Shown piece by piece: positions 51,533 through 60,171 of a stretch of DNA of 64,000 bases. This stretch comes from Hypericibacter adhaerens (GTDB lineage: Bacteria > Pseudomonadota > Alphaproteobacteria > Dongiales > Dongiaceae). Under the pieces are notes generated by a model. The model saw only the letters and a list, made by a program, of their open reading frames with translations, was not told where the DNA came from and searched no databases. Position 1 is the first letter of the stretch. Each line of letters begins with the position of its first letter. The position numbers and the translations under genes were made by a program. The DNA lies in NCBI RefSeq assembly GCF_008728835.1, contig NZ_CP042582.1, forward strand, positions 1,860,001-1,924,000, read 5' to 3'.

Positions 51533-52747
51533 TTAGGAATCGAAGCGCTTCAACGCCAGAACGCAATTGAGCCCGCCGAAGGCGAAGGAATTGGAGAGGG
51601 CCGCCTCGATGGCTGCCGGGCGGGCCTGGTTCGGCACATAATCGAGATCGCAGTCGGGATCCGCCTCGGTGAAGCCCGCGGTGGGCGGAAGCACGCCTTC
51701 GCGCAAGGCGCCCAGCACCGCGACCAGTTCGATGGCCCCGGCCGCCCCCAGCGCATGGCCATGGACCGCCTTGGTCGAGGAGACCGCCAGGCGCTCGGCA
51801 TGGCGGCCGAACACCTGGCGGATCGCTTTGGTCTCGGCGGGGTCGTTGGCGGGCGTGGCCGTTCCATGGGCGTTGATGTAGCCGATGCGCTCGGGCGCGA
51901 GCCCGGCATCGGCGAGCGCACCGGCGATGGCGGCGGCGGCGCCATCGGCCGACGGCGCCACGATGTCGCCGGCATCCGCCGACATGCCGGCACCGACCAG
52001 CTCGGCCAGCGGCCGGGCTCCTCGTGCCTGTGCCGCTTCCAGCGGCTCGAGCAGGAACATGCCGGCACCCTCGCCCAGAACCATCCCACGCCGGTCGCGA
52101 CAGAAGGGGCGGCAGCCATCCGGCGACATGACCCTGAGCGCTTCCCACCCCTTGATCGTGCCGAACGTCATGCAGGCTTCGCTGCCGCCGGCCAGCGCCG
52201 CCGGCACACGTCCCAGCCGCACCATGTCGAAGGCGAGCGCCAGGGCATGATTGGCCGAGGCGCAGGCGGAGGTGACGCCGAAGGCGGGTCCGCGCAGGCC
52301 GAACTCCATCGTGACATGGCTGGTGGCGGCACTCGGCATGGCGCGCGGCACGCTCAGGGGAGGGACGCGGTCGGCCTTCTCGGCATAGAGCCGCTGGAAC
52401 CCTTCATCCTGGGTGGTCTGGCCGCCGATGCCGCTGGCGACGATGACGGCGCAGCGCCGGGCAACATCGCCGGCGAACGCTATCCCCGATTGCGCGACGG
52501 CTTCGCGGGCCGCCACCAGCGCGAACTGGGTGAACCGATCGTAGAGGGGCAGCTTCTTCTCATGAAAATGGCGGGCCGGGTCGAACCCCCGGACCTGGGC
52601 GCCGATCGTGATCCGCATCCGCTCCAGCGGCAGCCCCTCGAGCGTCCCGATCGCGGAACGTCCCTCGCGCATCCCCGCCCAGGTCGTCGCCAGGTCCGGT
52701 CCCAGCGGCGAGATGCATCCGGCGCCGGTAATGACAACACGGTTCAT
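51533..52747 (-). CDS. beta-ketoacyl-ACP synthase II-like protein
   Basis: The 404-residue condensing enzyme has the active-site C162 in Val-Thr-Ser-Ala-Cys-Ala-Ser-Ala-Asn and both catalytic histidines, H294 in Asn-Ala-His-Gly-Thr-Ala-Thr and H329 in Thr-Lys-Ala-Val-His-Gly-His. It elongates an acyl chain on ACP. Unlike the standard FabF, it has Thr-Met-Glu-Phe-Gly-Leu-Arg-Gly and other local changes, suggesting a paralogue for a special acyl chain. It lies 16 bp after the acyl carrier protein gene on the same strand. Confidence 0.9.
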   Translation of the reverse strand: MNRVVITGAGCISPLGPDLATTWAGMREGRSAIGTLEGLPLERMRITIGAQVRGFDPARHFHEKKLPLYDRFTQFALVAAREAVAQSGIAFAGDVARRCAVIVASGIGGQTTQDEGFQRLYAEKADRVPPLSVPRAMPSAATSHVTMEFGLRGPAFGVTSACASANHALALAFDMVRLGRVPAALAGGSEACMTFGTIKGWEALRVMSPDGCRPFCRDRRGMVLGEGAGMFLLEPLEAAQARGARPLAELVGAGMSADAGDIVAPSADGAAAAIAGALADAGLAPERIGYINAHGTATPANDPAETKAIRQVFGRHAERLAVSSTKAVHGHALGAAGAIELVAVLGALREGVLPPTAGFTEADPDCDLDYVPNQARPAAIEAALSNSFAFGGLNCVLALKRFDS

Positions 52748-52763
52748 GACATCCGGTCGGGTC

Positions 52764-53012
52764 TCAGGCCGACTTGGCCGCGAGCTGCCGCTCGATCTCG
52801 GCCACCAGGCTGGCGACCGATCCGGTCTCGGCCCGAGGATCGTTCGTGGGCAGGTATATCTTGTACTCCTCCTCGATCGCGAACATGATCTGCACGAAAT
52901 CGAGCGAGGGAATATCCAGATCCTTCAGTGTCGAGTTGGCTGAGATCTTCGCCCGGTCCAACCCGCTCTCGCGGGCGATGATCTCAATCACCTTGGTCTC
53001 GATCGCCGACAT
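52764..53012 (-). CDS. acyl carrier protein
   Basis: The 82-residue acidic helical protein carries the 4'-phosphopantetheine site at S36, with Asp-Ile-Pro-Ser-Leu-Asp-Phe-Val in place of the common Asp-Ser-Leu motif. It is distinct from housekeeping AcpP and fits a dedicated carrier for the neighbouring synthase and acyltransferase. The ATG at 53012 begins the conserved part. An alternative GTG at 53039 overlaps the LpxD-like stop by 4 bp (GTGA) and could be used through coupling. Confidence 0.82.
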   Translation of the reverse strand: MSAIETKVIEIIARESGLDRAKISANSTLKDLDIPSLDFVQIMFAIEEEYKIYLPTNDPRAETGSVASLVAEIERQLAAKSA

Positions 53013-53035
53013 GCTTCCCGTTTCTCCCCTGCTGA

Positions 53036-54151
53036 TCACTCATCCGGGCGGTCCTTGCGACGTTCCAGCCCACTCAGCCGTTCCCCCAGGCTCCTTATTT
53101 CTTCGGCCATTCGCTTCAGCCTTGCAAGCCAAACCCACTGCTCGAAGAGCTGTTGCCTCGGCAGGGCCGGGGTTCCTCCCACGACCGTGCCGGAAGCGAC
53201 ATCGCGGCCCACCCCCGAGGAAGCCATCACCACCGCGTCGTCGCCGATGGTCAGGTGATCGGCGATCCCGACCTGCCCACCCAGAACCACCCGGTTGCCG
53301 ATCCGGGCGCTGCCGGCGATTCCGACCTGGCCCGCGATCAGGCAGTCCTCGCCGATCCGGCAATTGTGCCCGATCATAACCAGATCGTCGATCTTGGTGC
53401 CCCGCTGGATCAGGGTTTCCCCGAGCGTGCTGCGATCGACCGTGCTGTTGGCGCCGATCTCCACATCGTCGCCGATGACGACGCGCCCCAGGGAGGGGAT
53501 CCGCTCGATGGCATGGTTGCGGGCCTGGACCTTGGCTTCCGCCGCCAGCGTCTCGATGCTGCCGGGTTCCGGCGTCGCGTAGGAAAATCCGTCGGCGCCC
53601 AGGCACACGTTGAAATGCAGGATCACCCGCGCCCCCAGCCGGGTGCCGGCCCCGAGCCGGACGCCCGCGTGAAGCCGGCAGCCCGGGCCGAGGCGGCAGC
53701 CGTCGCCGATCGTCACATGGCCGTCGATGATGCAACCGGCGCCGATCTCGACATCGGCACCGATCTGGGTGAAGGGCCCGATCGAAACGTCGGAGGCAAG
53801 CCGCGCGCTCGGATCGACGATCGCCGTCGGATGAGGACCGGCGCTCGGCCGGCCGGGCGGCAGGAAGAGCGGCAAGAGCCGGGCCAGGGCATAGCGCGGG
53901 CGCGCGACCCTAATCACGCCGGCAAACCGGCCGGCCGGGAGGCCGAGACCTTCCGCTGCCAGCGCGGCGCGCGGCAGATCGGAACGCAATTGCTGGAGGG
54001 CGTCGTTGGAGAAGAGCAGGGGCAGATCGGACGCCGATCGCGCATCGGCAGGCTCGCAGGGCCGGTCGACCTCGATGCCGGCATCGCCTTCGCAGCGTCC
54101 GCCGATGCGGGAGGCCAGCGTATCGAGACGGTGACGTGACGCGGAGCTCAT
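53036..54151 (-). CDS. lpxD: LpxD-like acyltransferase with hexapeptide repeats
   Basis: The 371-residue protein resembles UDP-3-O-acylglucosamine N-acyltransferase of lipid A synthesis. The N-terminal part is uridine-binding-like, and residues 110-325 form a left-handed beta-helix with many Ile-Gly-x-x-x-x repeats. The catalytic His is in Met-Ile-Gly-His-Asn-Cys-Arg-Ile near residue 260, and Gly-Ala-Asp-Gly-Phe-Ser-Tyr near 190 is the LpxD-type signature. True lpxD usually lies next to bamA and lpxA; none is here. With ACP and a ketoacyl synthase behind it, a modified acyl lipid or surface-glycan acylation is likely. Its stop overlaps the ACP GTG. Confidence 0.82.
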   Translation of the reverse strand: MSSASRHRLDTLASRIGGRCEGDAGIEVDRPCEPADARSASDLPLLFSNDALQQLRSDLPRAALAAEGLGLPAGRFAGVIRVARPRYALARLLPLFLPPGRPSAGPHPTAIVDPSARLASDVSIGPFTQIGADVEIGAGCIIDGHVTIGDGCRLGPGCRLHAGVRLGAGTRLGARVILHFNVCLGADGFSYATPEPGSIETLAAEAKVQARNHAIERIPSLGRVVIGDDVEIGANSTVDRSTLGETLIQRGTKIDDLVMIGHNCRIGEDCLIAGQVGIAGSARIGNRVVLGGQVGIADHLTIGDDAVVMASSGVGRDVASGTVVGGTPALPRQQLFEQWVWLARLKRMAEEIRSLGERLSGLERRKDRPDE

Positions 54152-54173
54152 GCCGATCGCCGCGCGGGGTGGC

Positions 54174-54491
54174 TCAGGGCTGCAGGTTCTTGGCCTTGCA
54201 GCTCGACGCGATCGACTTCAGCTTGTTCAGGGAATCGGCGTTTGCCAATGCCGCCGAATTGAGGTCCTTGGCGAGCTGCTGATACTCCTCATAGGTGAAC
54301 TGCGCCTTGGCTCCCTCGTTGTTGCATTTGCAGAAGTTCGTGCATTTCGTCTGATCGAAATTCTGTGTGCAGTTCTGCATGCAGCTCTTGAAATCGGCGT
54401 CGAGCTGTTCCTGCGGGATCTCGGTGGCAAGGACCGGCCCGGCTGCCAGGAGGAAGGCGAGGCCGAAGCAGGCAATAAGAGAGCGGAGCAT
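54174..54491 (-). CDS. small secreted cysteine-rich protein
   Basis: The 105-residue protein has a signal peptide (Leu-Leu-Ala-Ala-Gly-Pro-Val-Leu-Ala) and a mature part with cysteines at 37, 41, 50, 54, 56 and 98. The first four form a twin Cys-x3-Cys layout, reminiscent of helical disulfide hairpins. It should be periplasmic with disulfide bonds. GAAGGA lies about 12 nt before the ATG. It ends... the minus-strand row upstream of the LpxD-like gene, separated by 22 bp from it, so it may be cotranscribed. No homologue is recognised. Confidence 0.6.
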   Translation of the reverse strand: MLRSLIACFGLAFLLAAGPVLATEIPQEQLDADFKSCMQNCTQNFDQTKCTNFCKCNNEGAKAQFTYEEYQQLAKDLNSAALANADSLNKLKSIASSCKAKNLQP

Positions 54492-54749
54492 GGGAAAAGA
54501 CGTCCTTCCATATGGAATGATGGCGGCATCCTCGCCTTGGCCGACAACGCCGTCAATCGCGGGCGGATAGTATCCTCTTGGGCGGGATCGGTCGGCGTTG
54601 GACAGGCCGGTTGTGGCCAATCTCGGGCGTCTGCGGTTTCGATGGGTGCGGGAGAGGAGCCCTCGACGGGGACCGAAGGAGCCGCTAAAGAGACGGCGCC
54701 GCCTATGCGGAAACCACAACGGATTTGTCGGGTTTTCAGCCGCCGCTTC

Positions 54750-55556
54750 ATGTCGCCATCCACGCCCATCGCTGCCTCGACGATTTTTCGACCAGGCCTG
54801 CTGGCCGGGCGGACGGCGCTGGTTACGGGCGGAGGCACCGGCATCGGCCTGGCCATTGCACACGAACTGGGCGCGCTGGGCGCGCGGGTGACGATCGCGG
54901 CGCGCGACCGCGACCGGCTTGCCGAGGCCGCCGCGGGTCTTCGGGCCGCGCAGATCGAGGTCCGGGCGGAGACCGTCAATATCCGCAAGGAGACCGAGAT
55001 CGAGGCCTTGCTGGATCGGCTGCAGGCGGAAGGCTGGCTGCCGGACATTCTGGTCAACAATGCCGGCGGCCAGTTCCAGGCCGATCCTCTGGCGATCAGC
55101 GCCAATGGCTTTCGCGCCGTGGTGGATCTCAATCTGAACGGCACCTGGCACATGACCAAGGCGGTCGGCGGGCGGCTCCTGGCCGCCGGACGCCCGGGCC
55201 GGATCGTCAATATCGTGCTGTCCCTGTTTCAGGGACTGCCCGGCGCCGCCCATGCCGGGGCCGCGCGGGCCGGCGTCATCAACCTGACCAAATCCCTGGC
55301 GCTGGCCTGGGGCCGGCACGGCATCACGATCAACGCGGTGGCGCCCGGCACCATCGATACGCCGGCGCTGGCCCAATATGACCAGGCGGAGATGGCGGCC
55401 GATATCCAGCGGCTGCCGATCAAGCGGATGGGGCGGCCGGAGGAGGTGGCGCAGCTCGTCGCCTTCCTGGTGTCGCCGGCGGGCGATTACATGACGGGCA
55501 CGACGCTGATTCTGGATGGCGGCGACCATCTGATAGGGCCGGTTCCGGCCGCCTGA
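54750..55556 (+). CDS. short-chain dehydrogenase/reductase
   Basis: The 268-residue protein has a Rossmann fold with Val-Thr-Gly-Gly-Gly-Thr-Gly-Ile-Gly near residue 26, Asn-Asn-Ala-Gly-Gly near 95, and a catalytic region in which the usual Ser and Tyr-x3-Lys are changed: Asn-Ile-Val-Leu-Ser-Leu-Phe-Gln and His-Ala-Gly-Ala-Ala-Arg-Ala stand where Ser and Tyr-x3-Lys are expected. The Tyr and Lys appear to be missing, so it may be a non-catalytic or altered member. The start at 54750 is a compromise; another ATG at 54705 is in frame and neither has a good Shine-Dalgarno sequence. Confidence 0.75.
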   Translation: MSPSTPIAASTIFRPGLLAGRTALVTGGGTGIGLAIAHELGALGARVTIAARDRDRLAEAAAGLRAAQIEVRAETVNIRKETEIEALLDRLQAEGWLPDILVNNAGGQFQADPLAISANGFRAVVDLNLNGTWHMTKAVGGRLLAAGRPGRIVNIVLSLFQGLPGAAHAGAARAGVINLTKSLALAWGRHGITINAVAPGTIDTPALAQYDQAEMAADIQRLPIKRMGRPEEVAQLVAFLVSPAGDYMTGTTLILDGGDHLIGPVPAA

Positions 55557-55636
55557 GCCCTTCCTATCCCGGCCTAGCCAGCCCCTTTCATCTCGGCCAG
55601 ACTGGATGCCGAAACCTGCCCCGTAGCCCCGTTCCC

Positions 55637-57787
55637 ATGAACATCGCGATCGATCCCACGCCCATGTCCGCGCCCGACGACCGGCAGAAACGCCGCCTGG
55701 CCAACCTGCGCCGCCTGCTCTCGCCGCGCCATGTCGCCTTCATCGGCGGCCAGGGCGTCGCCGTCCCGATCGAGCTCTGCCAGAAGGCCGGCTTCTCCGG
55801 CAAGATCTGGCCGGTCAATCCGAAATATCCCGAGATCGCCGGGCTTCCCTGTTTCAAGACGCTGGCCGATCTGCCCGAGCCGCCCGACGCGGTGTTCCTG
55901 GCGGTGCCGCGCGAGATGACGGTCGAGATGGTGGGCGAGCTGGCGCGGATGGGGGCGGGCGGGGTGGTCTGCTATGCCGCGGGCTTCGCCGAGGTCGGCG
56001 GCGAGGGGATCGAGCTGCAGAAGGCGCTGGTGACCAATGCCGGCGATCTCGCGGTGGTCGGCCCCAACTGCTACGGCCTGCTCAACTATGTCGACGGCGT
56101 CGCCATGTTCGCCTCGGGGCCGGGCTGGGCGCGCTCCCAGGGCGGCGTGGCGCTCGTGATGCAGAGCGGCAATATCGCGCTCAACCTCACCAACCATCAG
56201 CGTTCGGTGCCGCTCTCCTACGTCATCACCTGCGGCAACCAGGCGGTGTTCGATATCGCCGACTATATCGAGTGCCTGGCGGACGATCCGCATGTGTCGG
56301 TGATCGGCCTCTACATGGAAGGCATGCCGGATGCGGCGCGCTTCGCGCGCTCGGCGCTCAAGGCGCTCAAGGCCGGCAAGCCGGTCGTGGCGCTCAAGGC
56401 CGGCAATTCCGAGCTCGGCAGCAAGCTCGCCATGAGCCACACCAGCTCGCTCGCCGGCAACGACAAGCTCTACAGCACGCTGTTCGACCGGCTGGGCGTG
56501 GTGCGGGTGCGCGAGCTCTCCGAGCTGCTGGAGACCGCGAAGCTGCTGTCGATCGGCGGCGTGCCCGCGGACAACCGCCTCGTGGTCTTCACCTGCTCGG
56601 GCGGCGACAGCCTGATGACGGCCGACCGCTCGGCCGAGGTCGGCGTCGAGCTGCCCAACTTCCCGCCCAAGACGGCGGCTTCCTTGCGCGCGCAGCTGCC
56701 GAACTTCGCCACGGTCAACAACCCGCTCGACTACAACACCTCGCTCTGGGGCCACAAGGACAAGCTCGAGACCTGTTTCGAGACCGCGCTGCACGGCGAC
56801 TATGACGCGGCGATGCTGGTGATCGACTTCCCGATCGACGACAAGAGCGGCTACGACGCCTGTTTCATCGCCACCGACGCGGTCATACGCGCCGGCAAGA
56901 TCCATGGCAAGCCGGCGCTGGTGACAAGCTCGCTCTCGGAACTGATGCCGATCGAGGCCCGCGACCACATCATCAAGTCCGGCGGCACGCCGCTCCAGGG
57001 CCTGCAGACCGCCATCGACTCCTTCGCCGGTGCCGCCCGCTTCGGCCGGCGCCACCGCGAGTTGACGGCGCCGGGCGCGCTCGAAGCGGCCTTGCTGCCG
57101 AGCTTGCCGCCGGTGCCGGCGAAGACACGCCTTTTGGGCGAGGCCGAGGGCAAGGCCGCCTTGAAGGCCCATGGCCTGACGGTTCCGGAGGGCCGCCTGG
57201 CGAGCGCCGCCGATGCGGCGGCGGCCGGCGCGGCGCTGGGCTTTCCGGTGGTGGCGAAGCTGGCGGAGCCGGTGCTGGCGCACAAGACCGAGGCGGGGGC
57301 CGTCAAGCTCAACCTCAAGAGCGCGGACGAGCTCAAGGCGGCGGTTGCCGCCATCGGCGAGAATCTCGGCCGCTACAAACCAGGCGCCAAGGCGGAGCGC
57401 TTCCTGATCGAGCGCATGGTGTCGGATGTGGTCGCCGAGCTGATCGTGGGCGTGAAGCGCGATCCGCAGTTCGGCCTGGTTCTCGTGGTCGGTGCCGGCG
57501 GCATCCTGGTCGAGATGGTCGAGGATGCGGCGACCCTGCTGCTGCCGGTGGTGCGCCAGGATGTGGCGCGGGCGATCGGCGGCCTCAAGATCGCGAAGCT
57601 GCTCAAGGGTTATCGCGGCAAGTCTGCCGGCGATATCGAGGCCGCGGTCGACGCCGTGATGGCGATCGCGGGCTATGCCTATGCACAGCGCGACAAGCTG
57701 GTCGAGCTCGACGTCAATCCGCTGATGGTGCTGGCCCAGGGCAAGGGCGTCGTCGCGGTCGACGCGCTGGTGGTGATGGGCGCCTGA
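55637..57787 (+). CDS. NDP-forming acyl-CoA synthetase
   Basis: The 716-residue protein has the CoA-binding, ligase-CoA and ATP-grasp parts of the acetyl-CoA synthetase (ADP-forming) family fused in one chain. It shows Phe-Ile-Gly-Gly-Gln-Gly at the start of the CoA domain, Val-Gly-Pro-Asn-Cys-Tyr-Gly-Leu near 140, a phosphohistidine-region Ser-His-Thr-Ser-Ser-Leu-Ala-Gly near 265, and a C-terminal ATP-grasp with Val-Val-Ala-Lys-Leu and Glu-Leu-Asp-Val-Asn-Pro-Leu. It couples acyl-CoA cleavage or formation to NTP. The substrate is likely a short or aromatic acid. The gene stands alone. Confidence 0.88.
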   Translation: MNIAIDPTPMSAPDDRQKRRLANLRRLLSPRHVAFIGGQGVAVPIELCQKAGFSGKIWPVNPKYPEIAGLPCFKTLADLPEPPDAVFLAVPREMTVEMVGELARMGAGGVVCYAAGFAEVGGEGIELQKALVTNAGDLAVVGPNCYGLLNYVDGVAMFASGPGWARSQGGVALVMQSGNIALNLTNHQRSVPLSYVITCGNQAVFDIADYIECLADDPHVSVIGLYMEGMPDAARFARSALKALKAGKPVVALKAGNSELGSKLAMSHTSSLAGNDKLYSTLFDRLGVVRVRELSELLETAKLLSIGGVPADNRLVVFTCSGGDSLMTADRSAEVGVELPNFPPKTAASLRAQLPNFATVNNPLDYNTSLWGHKDKLETCFETALHGDYDAAMLVIDFPIDDKSGYDACFIATDAVIRAGKIHGKPALVTSSLSELMPIEARDHIIKSGGTPLQGLQTAIDSFAGAARFGRRHRELTAPGALEAALLPSLPPVPAKTRLLGEAEGKAALKAHGLTVPEGRLASAADAAAAGAALGFPVVAKLAEPVLAHKTEAGAVKLNLKSADELKAAVAAIGENLGRYKPGAKAERFLIERMVSDVVAELIVGVKRDPQFGLVLVVGAGGILVEMVEDAATLLLPVVRQDVARAIGGLKIAKLLKGYRGKSAGDIEAAVDAVMAIAGYAYAQRDKLVELDVNPLMVLAQGKGVVAVDALVVMGA

Positions 57788-57833
57788 GCTTCGGTGCGTC
57801 CTGCCCGCGCGCCCGGGAACGCAGGCGCTCTTC

Positions 57834-58199
57834 CTAGGGCACGCCGATCCGCGGCGGGCCGCCGGTAGCGGCCTGGCTCGGCCCGAGGGTGTTCAGCAGG
57901 CGCGTGGAATCCTCCGCCAGCTTGATGCACTCGGTCAGCATGCCCATGATCCGGACATTGTTGTAACGCACCGGGGCCGCAACGGGGCTCGGATCGTCGA
58001 GGATCTTGTTGCAGCGGCGGATGATGTCCTTCTGGATCTCGCTGAGGATGTCCTCGAGGCGCCATCCGGTCGGGTTCTCGGTTGTGACGAGGAAGCGGGT
58101 CACGGGGGTCGATCCTTCTGTGCCTGGCCTCATGGGCGCAAAAACCAGAGGCCGCTCCAGATTGACCTTAAGGGACAAGGGTAGCGATTTGGTTACCAT
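57834..58199 (-). CDS. hypothetical protein
   Basis: The 121-residue protein has no signal peptide or membrane segment and no motif I recognise. Its middle (Leu-Glu-Asp-Ile-Leu-Ser-Glu-Ile-Gln-Lys-Asp-Ile-Ile-Arg-Arg-Cys) looks helical and charged, and its end is Pro/Gly-rich. GGAAG lies about 5 nt before the ATG at 58199. The upstream 58228-58256 stretch is AT-rich and likely holds promoters for this gene and the divergent SDR gene. It could be a small regulator or structural protein. Confidence 0.55.
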   Translation of the reverse strand: MVTKSLPLSLKVNLERPLVFAPMRPGTEGSTPVTRFLVTTENPTGWRLEDILSEIQKDIIRRCNKILDDPSPVAAPVRYNNVRIMGMLTECIKLAEDSTRLLNTLGPSQAATGGPPRIGVP

Positions 58200-58349
58200 G
58201 CCGTCTTCCGGCAGCGCTTTAACGGTTCCAAAAATATCCTGAAAAATCCTATGGTTGTGCGCCGCTCTTGAAGGGCGTCAACTGGCGTCGGCGCGCCATC
58301 CGGCAGGCGGGCGCGGAGAGGTGCTGGACGGAAAAAAGGAGCCCAGGGG

Positions 58350-59105
58350 ATGGCGAAGGCGCTTGGCGTGGCGGTGGTGACCGGCGGCAATCGGGGCATC
58401 GGCCGGGAGATCTGCCGGCAGCTTGGCGGGCAGGGGTTTCACGTGGTGCTGACCGCGCGCGACCCGGCCAAGGGCAAGGAGGCCGTCAAGGCGCTCAAGG
58501 GAGAGCTGGGGCCGAAGGCGGGGCCGGTCGAATTCTTCAGGCTCGACGTCACCGACGCGAAGCGGATCCGCGCGCTCGCCCGCCATCTGGAGAGCAAGCT
58601 CGGCGGGTGCGACCTGCTGGTGAACAATGCCGGCATCTATCTCGAGGGCGGCTATGACGCCAAGGGCTCGCCGATCGACAGCATCCAGTCGGAGCCGATG
58701 TCGAAGGTCCGCGAGACCATGGAGACCAATCTCTACGGGCCGCTGCAGCTGATCCAGGCGATCCTGCCGATGATGAAGCGGCGCAAGCATGGCCGGATCG
58801 TCAATGTGTCGAGCGGATCGGGCCAGCTCGAGGACATGGGGGTGGGCGAGGCGGGCTATCGCATCGCCAAGACGGGCTTGAATGCCGTCACGGCCATCTT
58901 CGCCGCCGAGCTCAAGGCGGACCCCAAGGCCAAGGACATCCTGGTCAACTGCATGTGCCCGGGATGGGTGAAGTCGGACATGGGCGGCCCCTATGCGACC
59001 CGCAGCCTGGCCGAGGGCGCCGATACGGCGGTCTGGCTCGCGACCTTGCCGAAGGGCGGGCCCTCGGGCGGCTTCTTCCGCGACCGCAAGCGGATCCCCT
59101 GGTAG
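58350..59105 (+). CDS. short-chain dehydrogenase/reductase, carbonyl reductase-like
   Basis: The 251-residue protein has the full SDR set: Val-Thr-Gly-Gly-Asn-Arg-Gly-Ile-Gly for the cofactor, Asn-Asn-Ala-Gly-Ile-Tyr, a catalytic Ser in Asn-Val-Ser-Ser-Gly-Ser, and Tyr-Arg-Ile-Ala-Lys as the Tyr-x3-Lys pair. The insertion after Asn-Asn-Ala-Gly (Asp-Ser-Ile-Gln-Ser-Glu-Pro) is typical of carbonyl reductase-like members. It should reduce a carbonyl with NADPH. The next gene begins 10 bp after its stop, so the two are one operon. Confidence 0.9.
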   Translation: MAKALGVAVVTGGNRGIGREICRQLGGQGFHVVLTARDPAKGKEAVKALKGELGPKAGPVEFFRLDVTDAKRIRALARHLESKLGGCDLLVNNAGIYLEGGYDAKGSPIDSIQSEPMSKVRETMETNLYGPLQLIQAILPMMKRRKHGRIVNVSSGSGQLEDMGVGEAGYRIAKTGLNAVTAIFAAELKADPKAKDILVNCMCPGWVKSDMGGPYATRSLAEGADTAVWLATLPKGGPSGGFFRDRKRIPW

Positions 59106-59115
59106 ATTCCGCTTC

Positions 59116-60147
59116 ATGCAGATCGTCTTCACCGAGGCGCAGCTCGGCCATCATCCTTCGGGCTTCCTGGTGCGCGGACAGCGCCAGCCCTGTCCCGAGA
59201 TCCCGGCGCGGGCGATGGTGCTGAAAGAGGCGGCCGAAAGCCGCGGCCACCGGCTGGTGGCGCCCGAGAGCCACGGACCCGGCCCTCGGGCTGCGGTCCA
59301 TACGCCGCGCTATCTGCGCTTCCTCGAGACCGCGCATGAGCGCTGGCAGGCGCTGCCGGGCGCTTCGGCGGAGGTCATCCCCAATGTCCATCCCAACGGC
59401 CGGCGCGCCGGCTATCCGGAGAGCGTCGTGGGGCAGGCGGGCTATCACATGGCCGACACCGCCTGTCCGCTCGCTTCCGGGAGCTGGGCCGCGATCACGG
59501 CCAGCGCCGACACGGCGGTTCATGCCGCGAGGCTGGTGCAGGCGGGCGCCCCGGCCGCCTACGCCCTCTGCCGTCCGCCCGGGCATCATGCCTTCGCCGA
59601 CATGGCCGGCGGCTTCTGCTACCTCAACAATTGCGCGATCGCGGCGACCGAGCTGCGCCGCACCGCGTCACGGGTCGCCATCCTCGATGTCGATCTCCAT
59701 CACGGCAACGGCACGCAGGGCATCTTCTACCGGCGCGCGGACGTGCTGACCGTCTCGATCCATGCCGACCCCGCGAACTTCTATCCGTTCTTCTGGGGCC
59801 ATGCCGCGGAGCGGGGCGAGCAGGCGGGCGAAGGCTACAATCTCAACCTGCCGCTGGCGCTGGGCAGCGGCGACGAGCCCTTCCTGGCGGCGCTTGACCG
59901 TGCGCTCGGCGAGGTCCGCCTCTACGCGCCCGAGGCATTGGTGGTGGCGCTGGGGCTCGACGCCTATGAAGGCGATCCGCTCGCGGGCCTCAAGGTGACG
60001 ACGCCGGGCTTCGAGGAGATCTGCCGGCGCATCGGCAAGCTCAGGCTGCCGACCGTGCTGGTGCAGGAGGGCGGCTATCCCTCGCCCGAGCTGGGGCGGA
60101 ACCTGGTTGCGAGCCTGAAGGGGTTCGAGGAGGGGCTGCGGGTGTGA
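59116..60147 (+). CDS. histone-deacetylase-family amidohydrolase (acetylpolyamine amidohydrolase-like)
   Basis: The 343-residue zinc enzyme has Arg-Pro-Pro-Gly-His-His-Ala (charge relay His pair), Asn-Asn-Cys-Ala-Ile-Ala, the zinc site Asp-Val-Asp-Leu-His-His-Gly-Asn-Gly-Thr-Gln and Gly-Leu-Asp-Ala-Tyr-Glu-Gly-Asp-Pro with the third ligand. It removes an acetyl or acyl group from an amine, probably an acetylpolyamine. The ATG at 59116 follows the SDR stop by 10 bp. It is convergent with the peptide-binding protein gene, 24 bp away. Confidence 0.87.
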   Translation: MQIVFTEAQLGHHPSGFLVRGQRQPCPEIPARAMVLKEAAESRGHRLVAPESHGPGPRAAVHTPRYLRFLETAHERWQALPGASAEVIPNVHPNGRRAGYPESVVGQAGYHMADTACPLASGSWAAITASADTAVHAARLVQAGAPAAYALCRPPGHHAFADMAGGFCYLNNCAIAATELRRTASRVAILDVDLHHGNGTQGIFYRRADVLTVSIHADPANFYPFFWGHAAERGEQAGEGYNLNLPLALGSGDEPFLAALDRALGEVRLYAPEALVVALGLDAYEGDPLAGLKVTTPGFEEICRRIGKLRLPTVLVQEGGYPSPELGRNLVASLKGFEEGLRV

Positions 60148-60171
60148 CCGCATCCCCTCCCGACGACCGCG

